64,000 bases of DNA. Origin: Acanthornis magna. Lineage: Eukaryota; Chordata; Aves; Passeriformes; Acanthizidae. Made by a program: the position numbers and the translations under genes. Shown here piece by piece: positions 53,790-64,000 of the stretch (its first letter is position 1; every line of letters begins with the position of its first letter). Location of the stretch: the NCBI GenBank assembly GCA_036785705.1, contig JAWUZG010000353.1, positions 1,240,001 to 1,304,000 of the forward strand. Reading direction: 5' to 3'. The notes under the pieces were generated by a model, which saw only the letters and a list, made by a program, of their open reading frames with translations, did not search any database and was not told where the DNA came from.

Positions 53790-56723
53790 ATGGCGGCGGC
53801 GGGGCTGGGCCGGGGCCCGGTGAGTGTCCGTCGGTCCCCGTGTCCCTGTGTCCTTCCCCTCCTCCCTCTGACAGTGCTCCCCCCCCCCGCCTCGTGTGCC
53901 CCCGTGTCCCCCCGGTGCCGGTAAGCGTGGCCGCGGCCCCTCACGGTGAGAGGGAGGTGGGCCCGGAGGAGGTGCCCGTTGGCCGCTGCAGAAAGTGACC
54001 CCTCCCCGGGGCCCCGGTGTGGGGGAAGGCGCCCTATCCCCGCCTCATCTCCTCGGTAGCCCCTGTACCGGTGTCGGGGAAGGCGTCCTATCCCCGCCTC
54101 ATCTCCTCGGTAGCCCCTTTACCGGTGTCGGGGAAGGCGTCTCCCCCTCCCCTTGTTCCCGGTGTCCGCTGCCGGTGGCTCCGGTGCAGGGGAAAGGCAG
54201 CTCCCGTTTCCATCCCTCCTTCCCCAGGTTCCCCGCCCATCTCCCAGTTTTCCGTCCCTCCTAGTACCCCTCCCGGTGCTTCCAGTCCTCACAATGTCCC
54301 CCAGCCACAGGCACTCTCCCGCCTCCTCTCGGTGCCCATGAAAGGCAGCCCCTGTTTCCATCCCTCATCCTCCGTTTTTCCCCAGCTCTTGGTGCCCCCT
54401 CCCCTTGCGCCTGCAGCCTTCCCTTCCCTTCCCTTCCCTTCCCTTCCCTTCCCTTCCCTTCCCAAACCTTCCCAAACCTTCCCTTCCCAAACCTTCCCTT
54501 CCCAAACCTTCCCAAACCTTCCCAAACCTTCCCTTCCCAAACCTTCCCAAACCTTCCCTTCCCAAACCTTCCCTTCCCAAACCTTCCCTCATCTTTCCTC
54601 CGGTGCAGAGAGACCCCCCCATTCTTAGTGCCCTCCCGGTGCCGGTAACCAGCCTTCCCTCCCCTTCCCTCTCCTTCCAGCTGCTCCCCCTCCAGATAAA
54701 AGCAGCCCCCCCACCCCTGTGTGTGTATTTGGGGACCCCCTAGGGGGTCCCCCGCCCCCCGCGTGTTTTTCAGGGCTGTTTTGCCCCTCAGCTGTTGCTG
54801 CGCTGCAGCTCCTGGCGCAGCTTCACCTCTCAGACGGACGGCGAGTCGCGCTTGGCCCGAGTGCTGCGGGAGAAGTTTCCCCGGGCATCAGCCATCAAGG
54901 TCGTGGATATCTCAGGTGCGGGAAAAGCTCTTTGTTGTCCTAAACCACCCCTGCGCTCTGCACGGAGGAGTTGAGTCAGTCCCCCAGACCCCCCTCGCTG
55001 TGGGGACTCCCAGAAGGATCAGGAGTGGGGCGAGGCACAGAGGTCCCTCACTTTTGCTCAAGCATTGATTTGATTTCTCAGGAGGCTGTGGTGCCATGTA
55101 TGAAATCCACATCGAGTCGGAGGAGTTCCGAGAGAAGCGGACGGTGCAGCAGCACCAGATGGTCAACCAGGTGAGGGATCTGGGGGCAGCCCGGGGGCAT
55201 GGAATACACGTGAGGGAATGGGAGCAGCACTCACAGCCGGCCCTCAGAGCTTTAAACCTCACCGTGTGTATGGGCAGAGCAGGGACGGCAAACCCCCACC
55301 CATTTGGAGTGGGGCTGTGGGGTGCATTGACCCCAAACTTAGATGGACGTTGGCTTCAAAGATTAGTGGTTTTAGAGCTTCTTCCTGCCCAGAGGTCCAT
55401 TCCCAAGCTGCTTTTTTCCATGTTAGATCATAAAGGGAGTGAGCGATAATGGAGAATCTGGAACATGTTTTCTCCAAGAAACCAATAAACCCAAAGAGTG
55501 GTGGAGCTCTTTTCAACTCCCTGCCATCTTTACCTCTAGGGAGGTCAAGGTTTCAGAGGGAATACACACTGCTCCTCCTTTCCACCATATACCTGGGGAT
55601 TAAACCTTGGAGGAAGTTGTACCTTTTCTGCAGGAATTTGAAGCCTCAGACTCTCCAAGCTGTCTAAGTCTGGCCCCCTGTGGTGACATCAGAGCTGCCA
55701 ATCAATACCTCAGTGTGTTGATACACCTTAGTCCTTACACTGTACACTTTCTTTTTTCCCCAGTAATCCCGAATTTTTTCGTTTTTCCCCTCCCTTCTCA
55801 GTACAAAGCAGCGTAGCCAGCCCTTCCCAATAAATTCTGTAGCCGTGTGTGCTCAGCACTGGGAGCTCTGCTGGGGGACTGTGGGCACAGACAATGCCCA
55901 GGTAAAAGTGATACAGGTACAGTGAAGAGGATTAAGTGCCGCCCATGGTGTCTTAGACTATAGCCCTTTCCTCTGCGATGAAGTGTAGCCCTTTTTTGCC
56001 TCCCCAAGAAACAGCACAGCCCTTTCCTTTTTCCCTGGTTATTGAGGAAACAGTGTAGCCCTTCCTAATAATAGGGTGATGAGTCTGCAGCACTTAATTG
56101 TGTGTCACTGTGAGTGCACAGACACCCCTCGGGTGCCCAGCTGTGAGGGGCTTTGGCACAGCCCACCATTCCCGATAATAAAATCAGAATCACATGATCT
56201 GCTGAGTTGGAAGGGACCTACGAAGATGATCCAGCCCAACTCCTGGCCCTGCAAAGGACACCCCAAAACTGCACCTTATCCCTTGGAGTGCTGTCCATAA
56301 ACTCCTGGAGCTCTGGCAGCCTTGGGGCCATTCCCTGAGAAGCCTGGGCAGTGCCTGAGCACCCTCTGGGGGAAGAAGGTCACTGAGGCGTTGTGCAGGG
56401 TGCTGGGTGCAGGGTACCCAACCTTGCAGGACTATTTTGGTGTCTTTAGACCCCCTAAAACAGCCCCGCAGGGTTTGGATTGTGCACACACACAAAACCC
56501 AGAGTGGGACAGCACAGCAGTACTGGGAATTCTGTGTGTGACTGCACAAGAGCCATACTTTTTCTGCTCCCAGTGTCACCTCCAAACCCGTGGGACTGAG
56601 GGTGCAGTGCCCTGCCCTGCCCCAGAGCTGCCCCTGAGAGCTGTGCTTGTCTTGCAGGCCCTGAGTGAGGAGATCAAGCACATGCATGGCCTGCGCATCT
56701 TCACCTCCACCCCCAAGCCCTGA
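53790..56723 (+). CDS. BOLA3: BOLA3, mitochondrial BolA-like iron-sulfur assembly factor
   Basis: Acts with GLRX5/NFU1 in delivering [4Fe-4S] clusters to mitochondrial targets such as lipoate synthase. Exons: 53790-53819, 54792-54915, 55082-55170, 56658-56723 (TGA 56721); 102 residues, human about 107. Seen: Arg/Ser-rich leader (RCSSWRSFTSQ) fitting a mitochondrial presequence; REKFPRASAIKVVDISGGCGAMYE with the conserved cluster Cys; EKRTVQQHQMVNQ; HGLRIFTS with the conserved cluster-ligand His. An alternative acceptor 18 bp earlier (exon start 54774) adds six in-frame residues GCFAPQ in the leader; the choice is uncertain. The gene is on + and converges on MOB1A. AATAAA lies 13 bp after the stop, so the 3' untranslated region is very short. 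Confidence 0.94.
54413..54595. repeat. CCTTCC / CCCAAACCTT pyrimidine-rich repeat in BOLA3 intron 1
   Basis: Starts as pure (CCCTT)n and continues as 10- and 15-bp mixtures CCTTCCCAAA. Another imperfect duplication, of GGTGTCGGGGAAGGCG with CTATCCCCGCCTCATCTCC, lies just upstream (54010-54145). Confidence 0.88.
56175..56395 (-). mobile_element. CR1 LINE 3' fragment, antisense, in BOLA3 intron 3
   Basis: GAGTTGGAAGGGACCTACGA, CCAGCCCAACTCCTGGCCCT, CCTGGAGCTCTGGCAGCCTT and GCACCCTCTGGGGGAAGAA are the complement of the CR1 3' region; the degenerate CAGAATCACATGATC at its left is the reversed terminal octamer. Confidence 0.88.
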
Positions 56724-56735
56724 TGCTGCTCCACC

Positions 56736-56741
56736 AATAAA
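56736..56741 (+). terminator. BOLA3: BOLA3 poly(A) signal AATAAA
   Basis: AATAAA 13 bp after the BOLA3 stop (CCACCAATAAAGTGCTCC), followed by a G/T-rich stretch (GGTGCCCGGGGCTG). It converges on the MOB1A signal 135 bp away. Confidence 0.85.
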
Positions 56742-56876
56742 GTGCTCCAGGAGGTGCCCGGGGCTGCTCCCCTGGGTATGAACTCCATCCAGTGTTGCGT
56801 TTTCAATCAGGGGCCCGCGGGAGGGGGGAAGAAGAGGAGAAGCCCCTCTTCTTCTGAAAGAAGAGCAGGAAGAAAC

Positions 56877-56882
56877 TTTATT
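56877..56882 (-). terminator. MOB1A: MOB1A poly(A) signal (AATAAA on the minus strand)
   Basis: TTTATT on the + strand reads AATAAA for MOB1A, about 500 bp past its stop codon. The short 3' untranslated region (56860-57382) shows no other canonical signal. Confidence 0.7.
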
Positions 56883-57382
56883 ATTGCCTTGCCACACAGG
56901 AGGGTCCCTCCCTTGCCCCCCCTCCTGTGGGACATCCCAGAGCTGCTCCTCCCACCCAGGGAGAGCCCCCCCTTGGGCCAGGCACTTCTCCTCCTCACTC
57001 CCCACTGCTGCTGCTATGGGGAGCTTAAGGCTCTGGGCCAAAGTGCACCTCTTTTATCCAAAAAAAAGCACTTCCAAAAATAAGCTGAGCCATTCTGGGC
57101 TTGCCCCGATCAGGCGGCTCTCAGGCTGTAGAGTCCAGAGGGGAACTCTGGGAGCAGAAAGCGGCTGTGCAGCACCTGGAATGCTGCCCCGTGTGGAGCA
57201 AAACCTGCTCCACCTCCACCCAGAGCACAGTTGTGGCCAGAATCGAGCAAGAAAAGCCCAGTGGGGACTGCACAGCAGGAGCGAGGCCACTCAGTGCCAT
57301 CCGGCATTGCTGGAGCCAAGCGCAGAGGTGGCTGAAGAAGAAGCGGTAAAGGAGTGGTCAAAAGGGTCCTCCCAGGAATGTT

Positions 57383-60300
57383 TTATCTGTCCTTGGAGCC
57401 CAGCTTCTCAATCAGTTCGTGCAGCGGAGCAAGCTCCCGCCTGTCGATCAGGTTGAATTCCTGGCAGGGGAAAACGATACAAAAAAACTGAACGAATTTG
57501 TCGAGGAGCTGCTGGAAAAAGTGTCACTCTACACACAACTCCTGGGATAACCACACAGCAGCAGCCGCCACTCCCATTTTTTGTGGAGAAATCCATTTCA
57601 GGGTGACAAAACTGCCACATCTCTGGGCACAGCAAGTCACAGACCAGGCTCAAAAGTTTAAAAATATGCTGGTGCTGCTCCAAGTTGATTCTTGAGCTAC
57701 AAACTCTCTGAATTCTCATTCAATTCTGGTTTTGTTGGCTGCAGGTTGATAATTAAAACCTTAGAGGGAAATTTAAGCATTTACAGCCAACTCAGCCTCA
57801 CTTCCTGAAAAAAAAACCATAAAAGCCCAACACCACAAAGGGCTCAGTTGGGTATGAAGGGGGAGCTGGACGTTATCTCCCAGCACATGCTGCAGCTGCA
57901 GATCTTCGAGGGAGTGCTTTAAATCCAAATGCCTTTAAAAGCCCACACGGAACGTGAAACTCTGGAGGCAGTGCCTGGCCCCAGCCTCCCAGCTCACCTG
58001 CACGAAGAAGATAAAGTGCTTGAAGGAGGTGTTGAGATGGGCCTCCTCCTGCAGCCGCATCACTGAGTCGAAGTGCTGGTGGTAGATGTGGGCATAGACC
58101 CGGAACAGCCGCTTCAGGATAGTCTTGGCCACCGACATGAAGTTTTTGGGGAAGGGGACACCTGGAATGCACCGAAATGCATGGGTTAGAATGTGGTTCC
58201 GCCAGGAGGTGCCATCCTGGGTCACACAGCTGCACCTACCAATCTTGGAAGGGAAGAGAGTCTCGTCATCCAGCTGGTCCTGCACCCACGTCATCAGGTA
58301 ATCGATGTACTTGGGCGCCGAGCACTTGATCGGCTTCTTGATGTTGGTGCCATCTGCCCAGTGGTACTCGTACCTGTGGGATGGGGAATTCAGCCCTGAC
58401 TCCCAGAGGGAAAACAGCATTTCAGGCCCTCTGACTTCCTCCTTGTCTCAGAAGCAACACATGTATCACTCAGGACTGAGGAGAGCAGAGCTTGGCCTGT
58501 TTGAGTTTCCCAAGACCAACCCAACAGTCAGCGCTGACCCCTGTGGCCATCGCCCTCGGTGGCTTCACCCTCAAAAATCACAGAATTATGGAATATGCTG
58601 ATCCACTGGGATCATCAACCCAACCCCTGGCCCTGCACAGACACCCCAACAATCCCACCCTGTGCATCCCTGGGAGAGTTGTCCAAACACTCCTGGAGCT
58701 CTGGCAGCCGTGGGGCCATGCCCATTCCCTGCGGAGCCTGGGCAGTGCCCAGCACCCTCTGGGGGAAAAACCTTTTTCCTGATTTTTTCCTTTTCCTAAA
58801 CTTCCCCTGACACAGCTTCAGCCATTCCATCGGATCCCATCCCTGGTCCCAGAAATCGGAGCTGCCCCTCTGCTGCCCCTTGGAAGGATGTTAACAATGA
58901 GCCTAAACTCTATGGCAGCCTCCTCTGACATCATAATTTTCTTAAAACGAGCCAAAAATTGACCAAAGAAGAAGCATCAGGGCCATCACCCACTCCCTGG
59001 ATTAATTTCCCCTGTGGCTTTCAGACACCCTCCAGGAATCTGGCTCTCACACAAGACTTCAATAGACTGTCCCCAGGGTTGGACATTAGCCAAAGGCTTT
59101 TGGAGCCTCTGGATCCAATCAACACATGGATCCCACAGCAGATCCTGGTATCACCGCACAACACAGCCCATTTTCTGAGATCTTTTACAAGGTCCCTGAA
59201 AAGCAGGAAAACCCTCTGTGTTTTGACTGTCACCTCTCACCAGATGACAAGTGAAAACAAGTGGTGCCATTCAAACAGGAAGCTGTAACAGGAAATGGCC
59301 CCAAAAATAGAAGCAGGAACTGGCAGTGCAGATCCTGCTGGGTAGGAAAGCAGGGCAGGATGTTTCATGGCACCCACAAGCGCTGCCCAGAGGCCACAGA
59401 GTGCTGGGCTTGCAAACTGAGAGCCGTGGCAACCTTACAAACAGGATTCCCAGCTGGAGCTTTGCCTTGGGGAAATACACAAGTGCACACTTGGTCTCCC
59501 TGCAGAACTCACACCTACAATCAGCAAGGTGCCCCCAAACAGGCTTCACTCTCTTTTTTCTACCTTCCCAGTGCCCCAAGCTCCTCCTACAAAGCAGTTC
59601 CACCACAGCAGCTGGTTAAATGTGCCTCCTGAAAACCACATCCCTGCAAGTGTCCAAGGCCAGGCTGGATGGGCTTGGAGCAACGTGGGACAGTGGAAAG
59701 TGTCCCTGCCCATGGCAGGGGGTGGCACTGGAAAGGCTTTAAGGTCCCTTCCAATCCAAACCATTCTGTGATTCTCTAAGACCAGTCCCTCCCAGCTGAG
59801 TCAGACCTCTCATTTTCTGTAAAACACACCTTTCCAACAACCAGCTTCCAAACACAGGGCCCCGATGGATAGGGAAGAGATACCCAGATGGTGTAACCAT
59901 AAATGACGCTAGAGGAGCAAAATGTGGCACCTTGATCGCATCTGGACACGTCCCATCCTCTTTTCAGCTTCTTTCTCCACACAGTGGAATGACCCACACA
60001 TCTTCCTGCTCCCTCATGCACGAAATGTGGCCACAGCCCCCAGCAAAGTCCTCACCTGGGCCCCGCAGACATGACAGGGCAGCTGCTCTCTGTGCAGAAC
60101 TCCGTGATGGTCCCGTACAACATGTTGATCTGGTTGAAGAAATCCACAGCTGCAAAGGAAACACTTCAGGGTGACAAAGTGCGAACACAAAGAGGCCAGA
60201 GCACCAGATCACACTTGCTTGGCTGATGCGGCCTCTGAGGATTCCTGTCAGTGTCAATGTCCCACAAAAGTCTTGGCAAAACCAAATGTCCCCTTCCATA

Positions 60301-62740
60301 CAACGTCACCTGACTTTGAGACATTTGGACCATCCAGGAATTTGGACTCCTTTGTCCATTTTTCACCCTGATCTCCACAGCATGAAGCTCCACTTAGTGG
60401 AGCATGGAAAAAGTTGACTTAGTTTCCAGGCTCCTCAATAACCTGACTCATTTGATAATTCAACCCTGGCCTGAATCACTACATTCCTTGCTTAAAACTA
60501 CTTTTTTCCTCCTCTAACCTCCAAAGAAGCAAAGGTCAAGGCCAGGGGGAGCAGCTGCTAAAAGCAAATTGGATTTGAAAACAGAAAACAAAAAAGAAAC
60601 TCCACAATCCTGGAATTTGGTGGAAATAGAGCTCCACTTTCTCCCTGGATTATTTGTGCTGCAGCTTTTACAGCCAACAGTGCTAGGTTTCTAATTCCAG
60701 AAATAACCATCCACAAACCGAATCACCTTCGTGAGTCTGAACTCATAAAAACCCACCCCGAAACCACAACGGTGCAGCTTTGTCTCTTCCTTCTTGCACA
60801 ACACCCCTCTGACGTGGGCCGCGCTTCCGTTGCTTTTATCCCACCTCAGCTACCTCAACAGAGCATGCCTGGGGAATTCAGAGGCTTATTTAAGGATAAA
60901 CCCCAGAGTTTTGGGGTTTTCCCTCTCTCAGAGAACTCACTGTTCACTGCAATCCACTCATTGAGGTCCTCCCCCTCAGGCAGCATCACAGCCTGTCGGA
61001 GGTTGCCGCTGCCCAGAGTGGCCTCCGCGTGTTTGAGGAGCTCATACTGGTGGGATCCTTCAGGAATGTTCTTCTTTGGCTTGAATGTTTTTGAAGACCG
61101 ACTCCCGCTGACAACGGAAAAAGCATTTCCAGTTAGCCATAGAATCATGGAATTAATAAGGCTGGAAAAGATGCCCAAGATCATGAAGTCCAACTGTCAG
61201 CACAGCACCACCCTCACAGTCACCACTACCCCATGTCCTCGAGTGCCGCATCCACCCGTGTTTGGAACACTCCCAGGGATGGGGACTCCACCTGCCCTGG
61301 ACAGCCTGGGCCAGACCTGTCCAAGCTTCGCAGAGAAGAATTTTTCCTTAAATTCCAATCTAAATCTCCCCTGGTGCAACTTGAGGCTATTTCCTTGAGT
61401 CCTGTCGCAGCCTTCCCTTTCCAGAAACATTGCCAGTGTCACCCCTCACCATCCAGCACTTGTGACAGGCCAGCCTTTCCCTGTTTCCCTCACCCCTGGC
61501 ATGAACAGATCCTATGTGCAGCAAAAGCATTTCTGATGGGGGCACAAAACCCTCTTCCCTTTCCCCCCTGCCCTTTCTAAAATTCCCAAACATGTGCAAA
61601 GGCCCAAAGCCTCAAATCTTTGCCTCAAAACCCCAAAGCAACAGTCACTTTCCCATCCTGGAAAGAAAATCTCACTTAACTCAAATAGGGAACAAAACCA
61701 CCCACAGAGTGCTAGTGGGGCACTTGATCGTGGCAAATTTTGGACACTGAGCCCAAAGAGGTGGAGGAAATCACCTGCTAAGAACAGTGGCTCCCAAAAT
61801 GCAAAGTATCCCCTGCTCATCTCTGGCTGTACTCGGCACTCACAAGACTCATCACCCCCTCCCCATCCCTCCAGCCTCTCCCAAACAGACATGCTGCCAA
61901 AACTGCTGGAGTTTGGGACCTCTCTACCTCAAAAGAGGAAATTTCAGACAGTGACAGCTCCCTGCCTCCTAGAAAGAGTGATAGAAACAACAGGATGGCA
62001 GGAGCAGAGCTCGGCTTGGGGAAAATGAGATTCCCCAGCTCCCAGAAAACCCCTCCCCCGAGCCTTCTCTCTCAACTGTCCCCCCAAAAGGCTTCCTACC
62101 CCCTTATGCATCCCCCAAACCTCCCCCCAGTACCCCTCCACGGGTTCCTGCCCTCCAGCACCACCCCATTCCTGCTCCTCATCCCACCTGGGATCCTCTG
62201 TCCCCCCACTTTCCTCCAAGGCTTCCTCCCAAAACCCCACTACACCCCCAGGACTTCCACTCCTCCCCATGTCCCTCAAGGGCCCTTCTTCTCAGCCCCT
62301 CCTTGTACATTCCCAAGGACTCAGGGGCTTCCCTCCTCCACACACACTCAGGAACCCTGCCAAGCCTCTGTTGAAACCCCCAGCACAAACCACTCCATGA
62401 TTTCCCCTAAACCTTCCCTTAAGAACCCTCCTGTGCCTTCCTCAGCTCCTGGGGTCTCTGAGCCCCCCAAACCTTCCTCAAAGCCCCCGACTCCCCTCGG
62501 GAATCCCCACAACCCCTCCCCATGGCACCCCGCAGCCCCCTCAGAGCTTCCCCAAAATCCTTCCCCTCCTCAGGCCCCTCAAAGAACAGCCCTCCATCCC
62601 TCCCCAAACGCTTCGCCCCACAAATAACCTCTCCCACACCAACTCCAAACGCTCCCCCAGCCTTTTCCCTGCCCTAACGCCCCTCGGGACCGGCCCCCGC
62701 ACCCTCCCCAGCGCCCCGACACTCACAAGAGGAAGCTCAT
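57383..62740 (-). CDS. MOB1A: MOB1A, MOB kinase activator of the Hippo pathway
   Basis: Scaffold that binds and activates LATS/NDR kinases after MST1/2 phosphorylation. Exons, in transcript order: 62740-62727, 61107-60941, 60149-60056, 58373-58240, 58161-57998, 57460-57383 (stop TAA 57385-57383); 651 nt, 216 residues, the exact family length. Seen: [33 protein letters not shown] with the regulatory Thr35; [13 protein letters not shown] (zinc Cys79 and Cys84); [17 protein letters not shown] (zinc His161 and His166); [23 protein letters not shown]1A rather than MOB1B follows from RQAVML, EWIAVN, TEFCTE and the GSKDR end. All donors and acceptors are GT-AG in phase. The first exon holds only 14 coding bases. 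Three CR1 pieces sit in the introns. No defects seen. Confidence 0.96.
58572..58795 (-). mobile_element. CR1 LINE 3' fragment in MOB1A intron
   Basis: ATCACAGAATTATGGAATAT, CCCTGGCCCTGCACAGACAC, TCCTGGAGCTCTGGCAGCCG and CACCCTCTGGGGGAAAAACC are the reversed CR1 3' region; the same CR1 portion as the piece in BOLA3 intron 3. Confidence 0.9.
59640..59782 (+). mobile_element. Short CR1 LINE 3' fragment in MOB1A intron
   Basis: AAGTGTCCAAGGCCAGGCTG, GTCCCTGCCCATGGCAGGGG, CTTCCAATCCAAACCATTCT and the terminal ATTCTGTGATTCT give sense orientation on +, opposite to MOB1A. Confidence 0.9.
61138..61455 (-). mobile_element. CR1 LINE 3' fragment beside MOB1A exon 2
   Basis: CATAGAATCATGGAATTAAT, AAGATCATGAAGTCCAACTG, CAGGGATGGGGACTCCACCT and CTTGAGGCTATTTCCTTGAG are reversed CR1 3' sequence. 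It starts about 30 bp upstream of the acceptor of the exon 61107-60941. Confidence 0.9.
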
Positions 62741-63260
62741 GGCGAGAGGGACCGGGCCGGGCTGAGGGGAGCGGCAACGGGACGGGGGAGGCGGGAAGGG
62801 TTTGAAGGAGCGAGAAGAGCTGCAGGAAGCGGGAACGGAATGAGGAGAGCGGAAATGCGCTGAGGGAGCGGGGCCGGGCTGAGGGAGCGGGAAAGGCTGA
62901 GGGAACGGGCGGAGGGAAGCGGAGCCGGGATCCGGGAGCAGGCGGAGGGAAGCGGGAAGGGCTGAGGGAAAGGGCGGAGGGAAGCACGAACGGCTAAGGG
63001 AGCCAGCGGAAGGAAGCGGGGCCGGGATCCGGGAGCGGGAAGGGAGGAGGGAAACTGCGTCGGGCTGAGGGAGCGGGAAGGACTGAGGGAAGCGGGGCCA
63101 GGCGGACGGAGCGGAGCGGAACAGAACGGGTCGGGTCGGGTCGGGCCGGGCTGAGGGACCGGCCGCTCCGGGCGCGACTCGCCCGGCCGCGCCGCCAACT
63201 CTCGCGAGAACTCCGGCTAGGGGCGGGAGTCTCGCTGGGGGGGCGTGGCCCCGCCTGAGC
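62741..63260 (-). promoter_or_regulatory. MOB1A: MOB1A CpG-island promoter and 5' untranslated region
   Basis: CpG-dense sequence with repeated GAGGGAGCGGGAAGG-type purine-rich blocks (62750-63120) upstream of the ATG. The palindrome TCTCGCGAGA lies at 63200-63209; this is a known CpG-island core promoter element, bound by BANP in mammals. No TATA box. The transcription start is likely just left of the palindrome. Confidence 0.65.
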
Positions 63261-63660
63261 CGCGCGGCAATGGCCCCGCCCCGAGCCACCTGCGGGGGGC
63301 ACCCGAATGAGCCTGCGCCCCCAATGGGGCTGCGACCCCCAGAGATCCCTCCCCGCGGGCCTTCGCCCCCACACGGCCCCCCAGCCACAGGTGTGATAAA
63401 TGACTGCATGATAAATGCTGGCTTTCGCATATCTGAATTTAACATTTACAAGTGATGTGTACTGTATAAAAAAAAATTAGTGTTAAGATAAAGATATAAT
63501 TAAGTAGAAAAAGGTTAGGGTAAATTGTAACTTTGAAATAGTTGTGAATGTTGTGAATGGCAGCCCCGAAAAAGCCAATCAGCGCCGCAAAGCCTAATTA
63601 GCTCGGGAAACCTCCTCCAGACCGAGCAATCCGATCCATCGATGGTTCGTCCTTGCCCCG

Positions 63661-63724
63661 CCCCTTCTCTGTGACATCACACAGAGACATCACACATCAC
63701 TTCTCTGTGACATCACACATCACG
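63661..63724. repeat. TGACATCACA repeats
   Basis: Two copies of CTTCTCTGTGACATCACACA and one shortened GAGACATCACACATCAC unit, giving CRE-like half sites within the putative LTR promoter. Confidence 0.8.
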
Positions 63725-63859
63725 GTGTGCCAACAGCGGGAGCTCCTGCACGCCATAGTCATCTCTGAGCTCCCATTGGCTGAAAAAAAGGGGGCGGGGC
63801 TTGAGTCGACTATAAAAGGGCTGTGGCGGGGCGGCTCACTCGGGCGGGCGCCGGCGGAG

Positions 63860-64000
63860 CAGCCGTGGCTGGGGAGCAGCGGTTCCTGGGGAGCAGCGGT
63901 TCCTGGGGAGCAGCGGTTCCTGGGGAGCAGCCGTGGCTGGGGAGCAGCGGTTCCTGGGGAGCAGCCGTGGCTGGGGAGCAGCGGTTCCTGGGGAGCAGCG
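63860..64000. repeat. 17-bp tandem repeat at the window edge
   Basis: Nine units of GGGGAGCAG plus either CCGTGGCT (A) or CGGTTCCT (B), order A-B-B-B-A-B-A-B then a cut unit. It begins about 45 bp after the TATA box, so it would be transcribed as the start of the leader, and it continues beyond the window. Confidence 0.92.

Larger units (their letters stand above)
63392..64000 (+). mobile_element. Putative endogenous retrovirus LTR, cut by the window end
   Basis: At 63392 the GC-rich MOB1A flank changes abruptly to AT-rich sequence beginning TGTGATAAATGACTGCATG. Promoter elements then follow in U3-like order: CCAATCAGC (63573), repeated GTGACATCAC blocks (63671-63724), inverted CCAAT (63775), GC box GGGGGCGGGGC (63790) and TATAAAAG (63811-63818), then a GC-rich leader. 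This fits an LTR starting with TG. The other end, target duplication and any internal genes lie outside. Alternative: an ordinary promoter of the next gene (MTHFD2 in the human order). No viral protein sequence is present. Confidence 0.5.

Noticed and set aside
63774..64000. MTHFD2 promoter and first exon, by human gene order
   Set aside because: No MTHFD2 coding sequence is visible, and the TATA, CCAAT, short-repeat design and sharp left boundary fit an LTR better; left as an alternative.

Overview
The window is nuclear DNA from a vertebrate, most probably a bird. Six partial or complete genes have multi-exon GT-AG structures and proteins matching known vertebrate families. Several intronic and intergenic pieces are 3' ends of CR1 retrotransposons, the dominant avian LINE. 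The DNA is GC-rich with short introns, very many minisatellites and several CpG islands, which is typical of an avian microchromosome. There is no sign of bacterial, plasmid, phage or CRISPR content.

Layout from left to right: the 3' part of STAMBP (17-5696, +); about 4 kb with no gene; ACTG2, smooth-muscle gamma-actin, with a CArG/TATA promoter (about 9749-13325, +); DGUOK, mitochondrial deoxyguanosine kinase (14223-17847, +); about 18 kb holding three CpG-island regions and many tandem repeats, read here as the promoter and 5' intron region of TET3; TET3 coding exons (35827-45683, +) with a long 3' untranslated region carrying minisatellites, to about 52.76 kb; BOLA3 (53790-56741, +); MOB1A on the opposite strand (62740 down to 57383, poly(A) signal at 56877), converging on BOLA3 with 135 bp between poly(A) signals; and an abrupt change at about 63392 into a TATA-containing, repeat-ended sequence that looks like a retroviral LTR running off the window. 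The gene content STAMBP-ACTG2-DGUOK-TET3-BOLA3-MOB1A matches human 2p13 synteny, which supports each assignment.

The genes do not form one pathway: a K63-deubiquitinase of endosomal sorting, a contractile actin, a mitochondrial nucleoside kinase, a 5-methylcytosine dioxygenase, a mitochondrial iron-sulfur assembly factor and a Hippo-pathway adaptor. I found no clear new biological system. The most notable points are an in-frame TAA inside a STAMBP exon; no recognisable CXXC exon upstream of TET3 despite an open 5' end of its first core exon; a DGUOK with a short, stop-bounded N-terminus and an extra C-terminal tail; 13-bp minisatellites in the TET3 3' region that mimic long ORFs; and the putative LTR beside the MOB1A promoter. 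Exon limits were read by eye from splice consensus and remembered family sequences; none has been checked by alignment or RNA data.
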